From Alphaproteobacteria bacterium (lineage in GTDB: Bacteria; Pseudomonadota; Alphaproteobacteria; Micavibrionales; UBA2020): 64,000 bases of DNA. The notes beneath the pieces are model-generated. The model was given only the letters and a program-made list of their open reading frames with translations. It was not told where the DNA came from and did no database searches. Below are positions 7,918 through 17,190 of this stretch, piece after piece. The stretch is taken from the NCBI GenBank assembly GCA_004297545.1, contig SCTB01000125.1:1-64000 (forward strand), in the 5' to 3' direction. Both the position numbers and the translations under genes were made by a program. Numbering within the stretch: position 1 is the first letter of the stretch; each line of letters begins with the position of its first letter.

Positions 7918-8547
7918 TCAGGGATTGGCGGGCTGGCTGGCCGCGACTTTTTTCGCAGGGACACGTCCGCCGTCGATAGCAATCTTGCCGCCGTTGGTTG
8001 TTATCTGCGCGTCCGCGGCCGCCGTGCCGGTGATTTTCACGGCAGGATCGGCGTCTTTGTAGCGCAGTTCTTCATGGCCGCCGACGACCTTCGGCTCATT
8101 GGGCACGTCCTTGGTGCAGCCATCCTGGCGGTAGCCGTAATGATAGCTGTAATCGCTGGGCCTGTTCTGTGAGGGTCCCGGCGCGTTGTTCCAGCAGGGA
8201 TATTTTTCCTGGTGCGTGCCGCCGCTCACCGTCTGGCCCCCGACGACGTCGCTGGGCTGCTGCACCTTGATGACGCTGCCCGCGCCGGCGCTGCCGTTCA
8301 GCACAAGCTTGCCGTTGGCGATATGGAGCGTCACGTTCGGCGGCAGGTCTCCGTCGATGATGAGCTTGCCTTCGAAAGCATATTTCTCGCCGCTTTTCAG
8401 CGCGGATGATGCGATGCGGGTGCTATTCTGCACGGGGCCGCCGGGAAATATGGCTTCGCGCGTCGTCACGCCCCCCAGCGCGGCGTCAGGAGAACCGGGG
8501 CCGATGGGCTGATAGCCGTCCTGCAGCATCGCGCCGATCAGCGGCAT
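7918..8547 (-). pseudogene. C-terminal part of a gene split at an A9 run (or a -1 frameshift product)
   Basis: 209 codons from an ATG with no credible ribosome site. The frame stays open upstream of this ATG to the A9 run at 8579-8587, where it would join the gene at 8556-9068 by a -1 shift. The sequence holds repeating beta-type segments (KLIIDGDLPPNVTLHIANG; AQITTNGGKIAIDGG) that suggest a beta-helix or stacked-strand domain, separated by a Cys-containing middle. No family recognised. Best read as the C-terminal two thirds of one exported protein of about 383 residues. Confidence 0.6.
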
Positions 8548-8555
8548 CAGCGCTT

Positions 8556-9068
8556 CTAGGATCTGCTCGGAGCCGGGCTTTTTTTTTGAGCCGGTTGTTC
8601 AGGTTGCTTGACTTCCGGCGCCGTGGCGGGTGCGGCGGTTTGGTGCGCCTCGGGCATTTTCGCGGGCGCTTCGACGCCCATCTCCTTCAGTTTCTGCCTG
8701 AACACCGTGTCAAAGAAAGCGACAGACGCCGGGTCCGTGAGCTGCCCGCGGCGCTGGATGATCTGCTCGTTACCGTCCTGCACGCCCTTTTCGTATTCTT
8801 CTTTCGTGGCCTTCTTGTCGTCTAAGGCTTTCTTCCAGTCCGCGTTTTGCCTTTGATAAAGCGCGGCCTCGGAGGCAAGGCGGTACACGGTGCGCTGTTG
8901 CGGCGTCAAACTGGCCTTGTCGATTTTCTGTTCCTGCTTCTGCTCCTGTTTTTGCGGTTCGCCGCCGCCCATGAAGCTGGAGGGCCCGCTGGTGTAACGG
9001 ACGATGCCCGCCGTGGCCGCAGCGAAGGCCAGAACCAGAGCGCCTTTTTTCACAAAACCCGAAGCCAC
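8556..9068 (-). CDS. N-terminal part of a split gene: membrane-anchored or exported protein
   Basis: 170 codons. The N-terminus (MASGFVKKGALVLAFAAATA) is a signal peptide or signal anchor. A Gln/Lys-rich linker (QKQEQKQEQK) and a helical region (YRLASEAALYQRQNADWKKAL) follow, then a Pro/Ala-rich stretch. After the A9 run only SPAPSRS is read before a stop. One extra A, or a -1 slip, continues into the frame at 7918-8547. Function unknown. Confidence 0.6.
   Translation of the reverse strand: MASGFVKKGALVLAFAAATAGIVRYTSGPSSFMGGGEPQKQEQKQEQKIDKASLTPQQRTVYRLASEAALYQRQNADWKKALDDKKATKEEYEKGVQDGNEQIIQRRGQLTDPASVAFFDTVFRQKLKEMGVEAPAKMPEAHQTAAPATAPEVKQPEQPAQKKSPAPSRS
8579..8587 (-). other. A9 homopolymer, slippery site at the frame junction
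   Basis: On the minus strand the codons read CAA AAA AAA AGC, containing A-AAA-AAA in the zero frame. Slipping by -1 gives AAG next and opens the downstream frame. It may be programmed slippage, a disrupting indel, or an assembly error. Confidence 0.6.
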
Positions 9069-9175
9069 ACCCGAATCCCCCGGTTGTTTATTATGCCTAG
9101 ATATAATATCACAAAAATATGGAAATTATAAGGGTCGCTGTAACCCCTTATTAATAAAGGAATATAGAGGTTAAC

Positions 9176-9361
9176 CTAGCGCTTCCGGCGGGAGCCTTCC
9201 TCCACCGCATTGCTGAACTCATCGGCAGCATGATCGATGGTATGGCCGAGTTTTTCGCCGAAGGTTTCCGGCGGAAGATGGTGGCGGTCATAGACAAGAA
9301 TGCCGATCACGGCGACAAGCGCAAAGATGACGGCGACGAGAATCTGCTGCGTGTTCTGCAT
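9176..9361 (-). CDS. Small single-pass membrane protein, unknown
   Basis: 61 residues from the ATG at 9361, chosen because GGAGG lies 8 nt upstream; an in-frame GTG 15 nt earlier overlaps that site. A transmembrane segment (ILVAVIFALVAVIGILVY) lies near the N-terminus, followed by a charged, His-rich cytoplasmic or periplasmic tail ending GSRRKR. No family recognised. It lies just after the acyl-CoA ligase pair on the same strand and could be the last gene of that operon (gap 70 nt). Confidence 0.65.
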   Translation of the reverse strand: MQNTQQILVAVIFALVAVIGILVYDRHHLPPETFGEKLGHTIDHAADEFSNAVEEGSRRKR

Positions 9362-9431
9362 GACAAAATCCTCCACGAAAGAATGGAAGACGGCCTTCCA
9401 TCCGCCAACACGGGGAAATGCCGGGCGGTTC

Positions 9432-11117
9432 CTATCTTTTCTGGATGCCTTCCTGCACCAAAAGATCGCGCTTGGAGAGCTTGCCGACCGCGGTCTTGGG
9501 CAGGGGCTCGTTGCGGATGTGGATTTTTTTCGGCAGCTCGATGGGGGAGAGCTTGTCGTGCAGCCAGGCGCGCAGGGTATCGACGCTCACCGATTCTCCC
9601 GGCCGCAGCTTCACCCAGGCATGCACGGCCTCGCCGCGCAGCTTGTCGGGCACGCCCGCCACGATGCATTCCTCGATCGCGGGATGCGCGTAGATGACTT
9701 CCTCGACATGGCGCGGATAGACGTTATAGCCGCCGACCAGGATAAGGTCTTTCACGCGGTCGACGATATAGACGAAACCGTCTTCGTCGATATAGCCGAC
9801 GTCGCCCGTATGCAGGCGCCCGTCGCGGGTGACTTCGGCCGTCGCCTGCGGGTTCTTGTAATAGCCTTTCATGACCTGCGGGCCGGTGCAGCAGATTTCG
9901 CCGCGTTCGCCTGCAGGGAGCGGCGTCTTGCCGTCCTCGAGGCTGATGATCTCGACGATAGTTCCCGGTATCGGCAGGCCAATGGAACCCGCGCGCGCCT
10001 TGGGCGATATGGGGTTGCAGGTGACGACCGGCGAGCATTCGGTGAGGCCGTACCCTTCGGCCACCAGTTTCGCCTTCGTGCGCTGTTCGTAGACTCGCTT
10101 GACGTCGGCGGGCAGCGGCGCGCCGCCCGAAAGGCAGAACTTGATGGACGAGAAATCATATTCGCCGATACGGTCGTAATTCGCCATCGCGATATACATG
10201 GTCGGCACGGCCGCGACATAGGCGGGCTTTTGCGTTTTGATCAGCTCCAGCAATTCCGGCACCGTGAACTGCGGCATGATGAAAAGCTCCATGCCCTTCA
10301 TGACCGACATGTTCATGACCACGGTCATCGCGAAAACATGGAACAGCGGCAGCACGGCGATCATGCTGTCCTCGCCGTCGTTCGCGTTGTAATACCACTG
10401 GCCGATTTGAATGGTATTCGCCACAAGGTTCTTGTGCGTGAGCATCGCGCCCTTGGGAATGCCGGTCGTGCCGCCCGTGTACTGCAGAACGGCGATGTCT
10501 TCGTCGGGGTTGATGGTCACGGGCTCGGGCTTGCCGGTGTTGCTGATCAGGTCGCAGAACCACAGCCAGGCGTCCGGCTTGGACACGGCGGGCAGATCGA
10601 GCGTCTTGGTCGTGGCCGTCAGGTTCTGCTTGACGGGGCAGACGACGGCCTTGCGGATGCGCGTCTTTTCGAGCAGCACCTTCACTTTTTCGAGCAGCGG
10701 CGGCGCGTCGATGGTGACGATGATATCGGTTTCGCTGTCATCCGCCTGCACGATCAGGTCGCGGTCGACGTAGACGGGGTTGTAATTGACGACGGTAGCC
10801 CCGGCCTTGAGGATTGCGTAGTACATGACGACCGAATAGGCGCAGTTGGGCATGAAGAGCCCCGCCTTGGCGCCTTTCTTGACGCCCAGCGCCTGCAGGC
10901 CCTTCGCCGCGCGCTCCACGAGGTTGTGGACGGTGCGGAAATCATAAACCTGACCCCCGAAATGGATGGCGGGCCGGGATGGAAACTTTTCGGCGGTTTT
11001 ATCGAGGAAGGCGAACAGCGGCTGCTGCGGCACCGTGATGTCCCAGGCGACGTTGGGCGCGTAATTCCGGACCCAGGGGAAGTCCGGTCTTTCCTGCCGT
11101 GCGGCTGGGTGGGGCAT
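9432..11117 (-). CDS. fadD: Long-chain fatty acid--CoA ligase (AMP-binding family)
   Basis: 561 residues. Activates fatty acids to acyl-AMP and then acyl-CoA. The P-loop-like motif YTGGTTGIPKGAMLTH, the central GYGLTECSPV, the HTGDVGYIDEDGFVYIVDR hinge region and the C-terminal PKTAVGKLSKRDL lysine motif are all present, so both half-reactions should be intact. Ribosome site AAGGA directly precedes the ATG. It starts 21 nt after the stop of a second ligase, so the two form an operon and probably differ in chain-length preference. The symbol is by family only. Confidence 0.9.
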   Translation of the reverse strand: MPHPAARQERPDFPWVRNYAPNVAWDITVPQQPLFAFLDKTAEKFPSRPAIHFGGQVYDFRTVHNLVERAAKGLQALGVKKGAKAGLFMPNCAYSVVMYYAILKAGATVVNYNPVYVDRDLIVQADDSETDIIVTIDAPPLLEKVKVLLEKTRIRKAVVCPVKQNLTATTKTLDLPAVSKPDAWLWFCDLISNTGKPEPVTINPDEDIAVLQYTGGTTGIPKGAMLTHKNLVANTIQIGQWYYNANDGEDSMIAVLPLFHVFAMTVVMNMSVMKGMELFIMPQFTVPELLELIKTQKPAYVAAVPTMYIAMANYDRIGEYDFSSIKFCLSGGAPLPADVKRVYEQRTKAKLVAEGYGLTECSPVVTCNPISPKARAGSIGLPIPGTIVEIISLEDGKTPLPAGERGEICCTGPQVMKGYYKNPQATAEVTRDGRLHTGDVGYIDEDGFVYIVDRVKDLILVGGYNVYPRHVEEVIYAHPAIEECIVAGVPDKLRGEAVHAWVKLRPGESVSVDTLRAWLHDKLSPIELPKKIHIRNEPLPKTAVGKLSKRDLLVQEGIQKR

Positions 11118-11138
11118 GTTCCTTGCCTTTCGTGATCT

Positions 11139-12890
11139 TTATTTGCGGATGATTCCCTCTTCCGCGAGCAGGTCCTTGCGCGACAGCTTGCCGACCGCCG
11201 TTTTCGGCAGCGGCTTTTCGCGCACAATGATCTTGCGCGGCACTTCGATGGGAGAGAGCTTGTCGATGAGGAATTCTTTCAGCGCGTCGGCGCTGACCGT
11301 CTTGCCGGCGGCCGGTTTCACCCAGGCCCAGACGTTTTCGCCGCGCTCGGCGTCGGGCACGCCCGCCACGATGCATTCTTCCACGGCGGGATGCAGGTAG
11401 ATCGCTTCCTCCACCATGCGCGGATAGACGTTATAGCCGCGCACGAGGATAAGGTCCTTGATGCGGTCGACGAGATGCAGGTAGCCTTCGGAATCGAGGT
11501 ACCCCACATCGCCCGTATGCAACCGGCCGTTCTTGATCTGCTCGGCTGTCGCCTCGGGGCGGCGGTAATAGCCCTTCATCACCTGGGGACCGGAGATGCA
11601 GACCTCGCCCTTTTCGCCGACGCCCAGAACCGTCTTGCCGTCGTCGCGGGAGATGATTTCGACAATCGTCCCCGGAACGGGCTGGCCGACGGAGCCGGGT
11701 TTTTTCTTGCCCACGGGCGGGTTGAAGGTGCAGCCGGGCGCCGCCTCGGTCAGGCCATAGCCTTCGGCCAGCGCGCGGGAATTGGTTTTTTCCTCGAACA
11801 GGCGCTGCACGTCGGCTGCCATCGGGGCGCCGCCGGTGATGCAGAAGCGCAAGGAGCTGAAATCGTAGTCGCCGACGTTCGGCGCGTTCGCGATCGCGTT
11901 GAACACGGCCGGAACGGCGGGGAACAGCGTGGGGCGGTGCTTTTTGATCGCTTCCATCACCTCGTTCACGTCGAATTTCGGGAACAGCAGGATTTTAAGC
12001 CCCGCATAGATGGAGCAGTTCATGACCACCGTCATCGCGAAGACGTGGAACAGCGGCAATACGCCGATGATGCTGTCCTCGCCGTAGCGCAGGTCTTTCA
12101 CCCAGGTCACGATCTGCATCATGTTCGCGTAGCAGTTCGCATGGGTCAGCATCGCGCCCTTCGGGACCCCTGTCGTGCCGCCGGTATATTGCAGAACGGC
12201 CACGTCTTCCTGCGCATCGACCGGGATGGCGATGGGCCGGCCCGGGTTGTCGACGATCTCGCTGAAAGGAATATGCCGGCTGTCGGCATCGACCTTCGCC
12301 GTGTTATTCTGCGCGAAGGTATTCAGCAGCATTTTGACGAAAGGCAGCGTTTCCCCGAAGGGGCAGACGATGACTTTTTTCAGCCGCGTGGTCTTGAGCA
12401 TCGCGTTCATCTTGTCGACAAGCGCCTGCTGGTCCAGCGTGACCATGATGTCGGTTTCGCTGTCCTCGATCTGCGAGGCCAGCTCGCGCTCGACATAGAG
12501 CGGGTTATAGTTGACGACCGTGCCGCCGGCCTTCAGCACGCCGAAGAAGAACATGATCGAATAGGGCGAATTGGGCAGGAACAGCCCGACCTTGGTGCCC
12601 TTGGTCACGCCGAATTTCTGCAGGCCTTCCGCCACGCGGTTGACCATCTTTCCCAGCTCGGCATAAGTCCAGGAGCGGCCCTGGAATTCGATGGCGGTTT
12701 TATGCGCGTAGCGCTCTGCCGCCTGGTCCACGATGTGAAACAGGGGCTTCTTCAAAATCGGCGCTTTCCACGATATCCCTTCGGGATAGTGGCGCTCCCA
12801 TACCCATTTGCCGTCTTCGAAAAGAGGCTGCGCGGGGGCCTTGTCCGGCGTCGCGATATCCGCTTGAATCTGTTTTACTGTATTCGTCAT
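11139..12890 (-). CDS. fadD: Long-chain fatty acid--CoA ligase (AMP-binding family), first of pair
   Basis: 583 residues from the ATG at 12890, supported by GGAG 9 nt upstream. The open frame extends about 65 codons further, but that part has no ligase character. Motifs: YTGGTTGVPKGAMLTH, AEGYGLTEAAPG, HTGDVGYLDSEGYLHLVDR, PKTAVGKLSRKDL. Paralogue of the downstream gene and transcribed with it. The 127-bp gap to the divergent GNAT gene holds a TATAGT at 12956-12951 (minus) that may be its -10. Confidence 0.9.
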   Translation of the reverse strand: MTNTVKQIQADIATPDKAPAQPLFEDGKWVWERHYPEGISWKAPILKKPLFHIVDQAAERYAHKTAIEFQGRSWTYAELGKMVNRVAEGLQKFGVTKGTKVGLFLPNSPYSIMFFFGVLKAGGTVVNYNPLYVERELASQIEDSETDIMVTLDQQALVDKMNAMLKTTRLKKVIVCPFGETLPFVKMLLNTFAQNNTAKVDADSRHIPFSEIVDNPGRPIAIPVDAQEDVAVLQYTGGTTGVPKGAMLTHANCYANMMQIVTWVKDLRYGEDSIIGVLPLFHVFAMTVVMNCSIYAGLKILLFPKFDVNEVMEAIKKHRPTLFPAVPAVFNAIANAPNVGDYDFSSLRFCITGGAPMAADVQRLFEEKTNSRALAEGYGLTEAAPGCTFNPPVGKKKPGSVGQPVPGTIVEIISRDDGKTVLGVGEKGEVCISGPQVMKGYYRRPEATAEQIKNGRLHTGDVGYLDSEGYLHLVDRIKDLILVRGYNVYPRMVEEAIYLHPAVEECIVAGVPDAERGENVWAWVKPAAGKTVSADALKEFLIDKLSPIEVPRKIIVREKPLPKTAVGKLSRKDLLAEEGIIRK

Positions 12891-13017
12891 TTTAAATAGC
12901 TCCGCTCTGCTGCATGAATGGCAACAAAGAACCAACTTTTGTAAGGGTTCACTATACTGGTTTGATTTGTAATGAAACAGAGCCCAAATATGCAATTTTG
13001 TAACAGGATTATGTGAT

Positions 13018-13554
13018 ATGAAACCGTACAAAATCCGCCGGGCGAGGGTGACGGATGCCGGTGATATCGCGCGGGTACGCATCACCGGCTGGTGGCAAAG
13101 CTATAAAGGCCTGATGCCCGACGAACTGCTGAACAAGCTCGACATCGAAGCCGACACAACGCGCCTGCGCGAGGCCTTCGCCGACAAGGAAAACAAATCG
13201 CTGCGCTTTGTGGTTGAGCAGGCGGGAAAAATCATAGGCATGGGCGCCTGCGGCAAAGCAAGGCAATCGGAAGACGCAAAGCGCGGAGAGGTCTATGCCA
13301 TCTATCTTCTGGACGAGGCCAAGGGCCAGGGCATCGGGACGAAATTCATGCGCGAAATGGTCGGGGTGCTGATGGCCAACGGCTTTGAATCCCTGCAGGT
13401 CTGCGTGCTGGAAAGCAACGCCCCCGCGCGGAAGTTCTACGAAAAACTGGGCGGGCGGCTGGCGGGCAAAGGCGTGTTTCAATATGGGGGATTCGAGATG
13501 GCAGATGTGACCTATGTGTGGGAGGATATCGGGGCACTGGTGAAGGAGGCTTAG
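13018..13554 (+). CDS. GNAT-family N-acetyltransferase
   Basis: 178 residues. The acetyl-CoA-binding core is visible as VYAIYLLDEAKGQGIGTKFM (motif A, with Q-G-x-G replacing the usual Q/RxxGxG/A) and NAPARKFYEKLGGRLAGKG near the C-terminus, typical of RimI/PhnO-like acetyltransferases. The substrate cannot be told. A 3' remnant of a second copy of this family lies 400 nt downstream (13938-14048). Confidence 0.88.
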   Translation: MKPYKIRRARVTDAGDIARVRITGWWQSYKGLMPDELLNKLDIEADTTRLREAFADKENKSLRFVVEQAGKIIGMGACGKARQSEDAKRGEVYAIYLLDEAKGQGIGTKFMREMVGVLMANGFESLQVCVLESNAPARKFYEKLGGRLAGKGVFQYGGFEMADVTYVWEDIGALVKEA

Positions 13555-13585
13555 ACTTCCCCCGAAACTTTGCTAGACTGGCCTC

Positions 13586-13930
13586 ATGAAAGTGCCACGT
13601 TCCGTCCAGGTCCTGCGTATCTATATCGGTGCATCCTATCATCACGGTTCCACCGTTCCCGTCTTTGAGACGCTGATCACCCGCGCGCGGATGATGAAAA
13701 TGGCGGGCGCCACGATCCTGAAGTGCCACAAGGGCTATGGCCCCGCCGAAATCGCCGGCTCCAGCGACTACCGCATGTCGACCGAAGCCCCGATCATCGT
13801 CGAAATCGTCGATACCCCCGAAAACATCGCCACCTTCGTCCCCGTGGCCAAAGAAATCCTCCACAACCGCGGGTTGATGACCCTGCACGAAGCGCAAGTC
13901 ATCCACCAGGGCGCCGCGCCGGAGTTGTAA
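13586..13930 (+). CDS. DUF190 (PII-like) family protein
   Basis: 114 residues matching the DUF190 pattern: LRIYIGASYHHGSTVPVFETL at the start, then AGATILKCHKGYGP and APIIVEIVDTPENIATFVPVA. The family has a PII-like ferredoxin fold and is presumed to be regulatory, binding small ligands. It follows the GNAT gene by 31 nt. Confidence 0.85.
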   Translation: MKVPRSVQVLRIYIGASYHHGSTVPVFETLITRARMMKMAGATILKCHKGYGPAEIAGSSDYRMSTEAPIIVEIVDTPENIATFVPVAKEILHNRGLMTLHEAQVIHQGAAPEL

Positions 13931-13937
13931 GGGGCTT

Positions 13938-14048
13938 GCTGTATCTGGCGGAAAGCGAACCCGCGCTGGCGTGTTCAGATTCGGCGGGTTTGGGTTGGCG
14001 GATGGAAGGTATGCGTGGGAAGATATTAAGGCATTTAGTGAAAAGTAA
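13938..14048 (+). pseudogene. 3' remnant of a GNAT acetyltransferase gene
   Basis: The frame ending at the TAA at 14046-14048 reads VFRFGGFGLADGRYAWEDI, closely matching the C-terminus of the intact GNAT at 13018 (VFQYGGFEMADVTYVWEDI). The preceding codons (SGGKRTRAG) still resemble LGGRLAGKG. No start or core domain remains. Confidence 0.65.
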
Positions 14049-14081
14049 TTTTGTCCAGAAAAATATTTTTCGGAGGCAGCT

Positions 14082-14741
14082 TTGCGGGAATCAGATGTAG
14101 ATGCGATTCGGCGGCGGCCCGGCATGTATCTCGGAAGTGTTGATGAACGCGGCGTGCATGTGATGGCTAGCGAAATTCTCAACAATGCACTGGACGAGGC
14201 TATGACTGGCCATGCGTCGATGATAGAAATTACCCTTCAAAATGATAGCAGCCTGACCATCGCCGATAATGGCCGGGGCGTCCCGGTTGAGCTTCATCTG
14301 AAGTTTCCCGGTAAGTCAGCTTTGGAGGTCATTTTTACTACGCTTCATAGCGGCGGAAAATTCCGTGAAGCTCCTCAAATTGCACATGACCGTCTACACG
14401 GCGCTGGAGCGGCGGTCGTCAATGCATTGTCAGACCGGCTGTGGGTCGAAGTCGCGCGCCCCAACCACCAGCTTTACCGGATGTCGTTCGCCCACGGCAA
14501 ACCTACTACCGAGCTTGAAAAGAAGGGCGAAGTAAAAGATCGCCGTGGCACAACAGTGTGCTTTCATCCCGACCCCCAAATCTTTGGCAATGCGATGTTC
14601 AAACCTGCCACGCTGTATTTGATGGCTCAATCCATAGCGCGCTCTTACGGTGGCGTCGAAGTTACGTGGAAATGTGACCCTGCAGTTGCTGATGAAATGA
14701 CGCCGACTGAAGGCAAGTTTCATTTTCCCAACAAGTTTTAG
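14082..14741 (+). CDS. Stand-alone ParE/GyrB-type ATPase domain (truncated topoisomerase subunit)
   Basis: 219 residues matching only the GHKL ATPase region of alphaproteobacterial ParE: IRRRPGMYLGS, EILNNALDEA (catalytic Glu/Asn box), IADNGRGVPVE, then FPGKSALEVIFTTLHSGGKF. The ATP lid, normally TSGGLHGVG, is changed to a sequence ending LHGAG. The transducer, TOPRIM and C-terminal domains are absent; it stops soon after FHFPNKF. The TTG start has a strong CGGAGG 5 nt upstream, so it may well be translated. It is more AT-rich than its neighbours. Either a decayed duplicate or a recruited regulator of topoisomerase IV; which cannot be told here. Confidence 0.75.
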   Translation: MRESDVDAIRRRPGMYLGSVDERGVHVMASEILNNALDEAMTGHASMIEITLQNDSSLTIADNGRGVPVELHLKFPGKSALEVIFTTLHSGGKFREAPQIAHDRLHGAGAAVVNALSDRLWVEVARPNHQLYRMSFAHGKPTTELEKKGEVKDRRGTTVCFHPDPQIFGNAMFKPATLYLMAQSIARSYGGVEVTWKCDPAVADEMTPTEGKFHFPNKF

Positions 14742-14873
14742 AACCCCATGCCAAAACAGGGCGGGCATCGCAGCTTTAATCCTTGCGCATTATGAAAATC
14801 ATAAACCTTCCCCTTGCTTGCCGTATATGGCATCCTTCTATAGGTTACGGGGCGGCGAAGGGATGGAAACAGA

Positions 14874-16238
14874 ATGACACGCAAGCTTTTCGGCACCGAC
14901 GGCGTTCGCGGCAAGGCGAATGTGGAGCCTGTGACGGCGGAAACCGCGATGCAGGTGGCCATGGCCGCGGCGATCGAGCTCAAGCGCGGCCCGCATCGCC
15001 ACCGCGTCGTCATCGGCAAGGACACGCGGCTGTCCGGTTACCTGCTGGAGCCCGCGATGACAGCCGGGTTTATTTCGATGGGCATGGACGTGATGCTGCT
15101 GGGCCCGATGCCGACGCCCGCGGTCGCGATGCTGACGCGCAGCCTTCGCGCGGATCTTGGCGTGGTCATTTCCGCTTCCCACAATCCTTACCAGGACAAC
15201 GGCATCAAATTTTTCGGCGCGGATGGTTACAAGCTGTCTGATGATGTTGAAGCGGCAATTGAAAAACGCGTGGCAGAAGACCTGTCGTCTTTCCGCGCGG
15301 CATCATCCGACCTTGGCCGCGCGAGCCGGTTGGATGACGAGCGGGGCCGCTATATCGAGAACGTGAAAAGCTCCTTCCCCAAGCACCTGCGCCTCGATGG
15401 GTTAAAGATTGTCGTCGACTGCGCGAACGGCGCGGCCTATAAGGTCGCCCCGCGCGTCTTGTGGGAACTGGGCGCGGAAGTGGTGCCGATGGGCGTCTCG
15501 CCGGACGGCACGAACATCAACAAAGACTGCGGCGCGACAGCCACCGCCGCGATGCAGGAAGCCGTGGTCAAGCACAAGGCTGATATCGGCATCGCGCTCG
15601 ACGGCGACGCGGACCGCGTGATTTTATGCGACGAGAAAGGCAAGGTCATCGACGGCGACCAGATCATGGCGCTGATTGCGCGCTCCTGGCACAAATCGGG
15701 CCAGCTGAAAGGCAACGGCGTGGTGGCCACCGTCATGTCGAACCTTGGGTTCGAGCGGTTCCTGAGCAGCCTGAAACTCACGCTGAAGCGCATGCCCGTC
15801 GGCGACCGCTATGTCGTCGACCATATGCGCACCAATGCCTATAACCTGGGCGGCGAGCAGTCGGGGCATATCATCCTGGGCGATTACTCGACCACGGGCG
15901 ACGGGCTGATCGCGGCGCTGCAGGTGCTGGCCGTGATAAGGCAGGCGAACAGGCCGGTATCCGAAGTCTGCAAGGTATTCGAACCCGTGCCGCAGCTTTT
16001 GAAGAACGTGCGCTATAAAACGAAAATCTCGCTCGAGGCCAAGCCGATGCAGGACGCGATCCGCGAGGCCGAAGGGCGCCTCGGCAAATCCGGCCGCATC
16101 CTCGTGCGCCAGTCCGGCACCGAGCCCCTTATCCGCGTGATGGCGGAAGGGGATGACGAGAAACTGGTGACCTCGGTGGTGCAGGAGCTCTGCGCTTTCG
16201 TTGAAACGCTCGATGCAAAATCGGGGGCGAATGTTTGA
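14874..16238 (+). CDS. glmM: Phosphoglucosamine mutase
   Basis: 454 residues. Converts glucosamine-6-phosphate to glucosamine-1-phosphate for UDP-GlcNAc and cell-wall synthesis. Visible: GTDGVRG at the N-terminus, the phosphoserine loop [17 protein letters not shown] (about 100), the metal-binding DGDADRV, the sugar-binding GEQSGH, and the C-terminal phosphate-binding [15 protein letters not shown]. All catalytic elements are intact. A purine-rich AAGGGA precedes the ATG. Confidence 0.97.
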   Translation: MTRKLFGTDGVRGKANVEPVTAETAMQVAMAAAIELKRGPHRHRVVIGKDTRLSGYLLEPAMTAGFISMGMDVMLLGPMPTPAVAMLTRSLRADLGVVISASHNPYQDNGIKFFGADGYKLSDDVEAAIEKRVAEDLSSFRAASSDLGRASRLDDERGRYIENVKSSFPKHLRLDGLKIVVDCANGAAYKVAPRVLWELGAEVVPMGVSPDGTNINKDCGATATAAMQEAVVKHKADIGIALDGDADRVILCDEKGKVIDGDQIMALIARSWHKSGQLKGNGVVATVMSNLGFERFLSSLKLTLKRMPVGDRYVVDHMRTNAYNLGGEQSGHIILGDYSTTGDGLIAALQVLAVIRQANRPVSEVCKVFEPVPQLLKNVRYKTKISLEAKPMQDAIREAEGRLGKSGRILVRQSGTEPLIRVMAEGDDEKLVTSVVQELCAFVETLDAKSGANV

Positions 16239-16266
16239 CTTGATCACCGATGCAATTTCCATCCCC

Positions 16267-16370
16267 GTCACCCCCGCCTTGCGCGGGGGTCCGGCGCGCC
16301 GCGTCTGCGGCGCATATAAGTCATATGACGGCCTGACGGCCTCCGGATGCCCGCACAAGGCGGGCATGAC
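16267..16370. repeat. Palindromic repeat pair, family A copy 1
   Basis: Two GC-rich hairpins face each other: gtcacccccgcc... at 16267-16294 and its inverted partner ...ggcgggcatgac at 16343-16370. The centre (gcgtctgcg, agtcatatgacggcc, gacggcctccgg) is shared with the copy at 20613-20726. It lies between glmM and nadK. Confidence 0.85.
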
Positions 16371-16379
16371 AGGAGGCGT

Positions 16380-17138
16380 ATGAAACCCCATTTCTTCGCA
16401 GCAGAGACGACACAGGCGCAGGAAGCGCGCAAGCGGCTGACCGCGACCTATGGCGATGCGCCGCTGGAAGAAGCCGACTGCATCGTGGCGCTGGGCGGCG
16501 ACGGTTCGATGCTGCGCGCCTTGCACGATTCCATCCGCCACAAGAAACCCGTCTTCGGCATGAACCGCGGCTCGGTCGGGTTTCTTCTGAACGAATACCG
16601 CGAAAAGGGTCTGACCGAAAGGCTCGACCGCGCGCAGACGGTGAAACTGAACCCGCTTTGCATGCGCGTCACCACCATGACGGGGCGCATGCGCGACGCG
16701 CTGGCGGTCAACGAAGTCTCCCTGCTGCGCGAGACGCGGCAGGCGGCGAAGCTGAAAGTCACCATCGACAATGTGGTGCGCCTTGAGGAACTCATCTGCG
16801 ACGGCATCATTTTTTCCACGCCCGCGGGCTCGACGGCCTATAACCTCTCGGCGCATGGCCCCATCATCCCGCTGAACGCGGGCATTCTGGCGCTCACCCC
16901 CATCTCTGCGTTTCGTCCAAGACGGTGGCGCGGCGCGCTGCTGCCGCAAGACACGGTTTTGAAGATCACCATCCTCGAAGCGCCCAACCGCCCCGTCTCG
17001 GCCGTGGCCGACTTCACCGAAATCCGCGACGTCGAAACGGTCGAGTGCTGGCTCGACAAATCCATTGAAATATCACTGCTTTTCGACCCCGAAATGAACC
17101 TCGACGAGCGCATGATCAAGGAACAGTTCATGCCGTGA
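16380..17138 (+). CDS. nadK: NAD kinase
   Basis: 252 residues from the ATG at 16380 (AGGAGG 3 nt upstream, a tight spacing). Phosphorylates NAD to NADP. Signature motifs: ALGGDGSML (the GGDG nucleotide loop), [13 protein letters not shown], the AVNEVSLLR segment (conserved NE), and [13 protein letters not shown]-type sequence [19 protein letters not shown]. Length is normal for the short bacterial form. A palindromic repeat separates it from glmM. Confidence 0.95.
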   Translation: MKPHFFAAETTQAQEARKRLTATYGDAPLEEADCIVALGGDGSMLRALHDSIRHKKPVFGMNRGSVGFLLNEYREKGLTERLDRAQTVKLNPLCMRVTTMTGRMRDALAVNEVSLLRETRQAAKLKVTIDNVVRLEELICDGIIFSTPAGSTAYNLSAHGPIIPLNAGILALTPISAFRPRRWRGALLPQDTVLKITILEAPNRPVSAVADFTEIRDVETVECWLDKSIEISLLFDPEMNLDERMIKEQFMP

Positions 17139-17151
17139 TGGCGGCTTTTCC

Positions 17152-17180
17152 TTGACAGAATTCGGGACTCAGCCTATCCT
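17152..17180 (+). promoter_or_regulatory. Sigma70-type promoter upstream of ligase paralogue 1
   Basis: TTGACA (17152-17157), 17-nt spacer, TATCCT (17175-17180). The expected start is near 17187, only a few nt before a short ORF at 17191, so that ORF would be almost leaderless. Confidence 0.75.
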
Positions 17181-17190
17181 CGAACGCATT

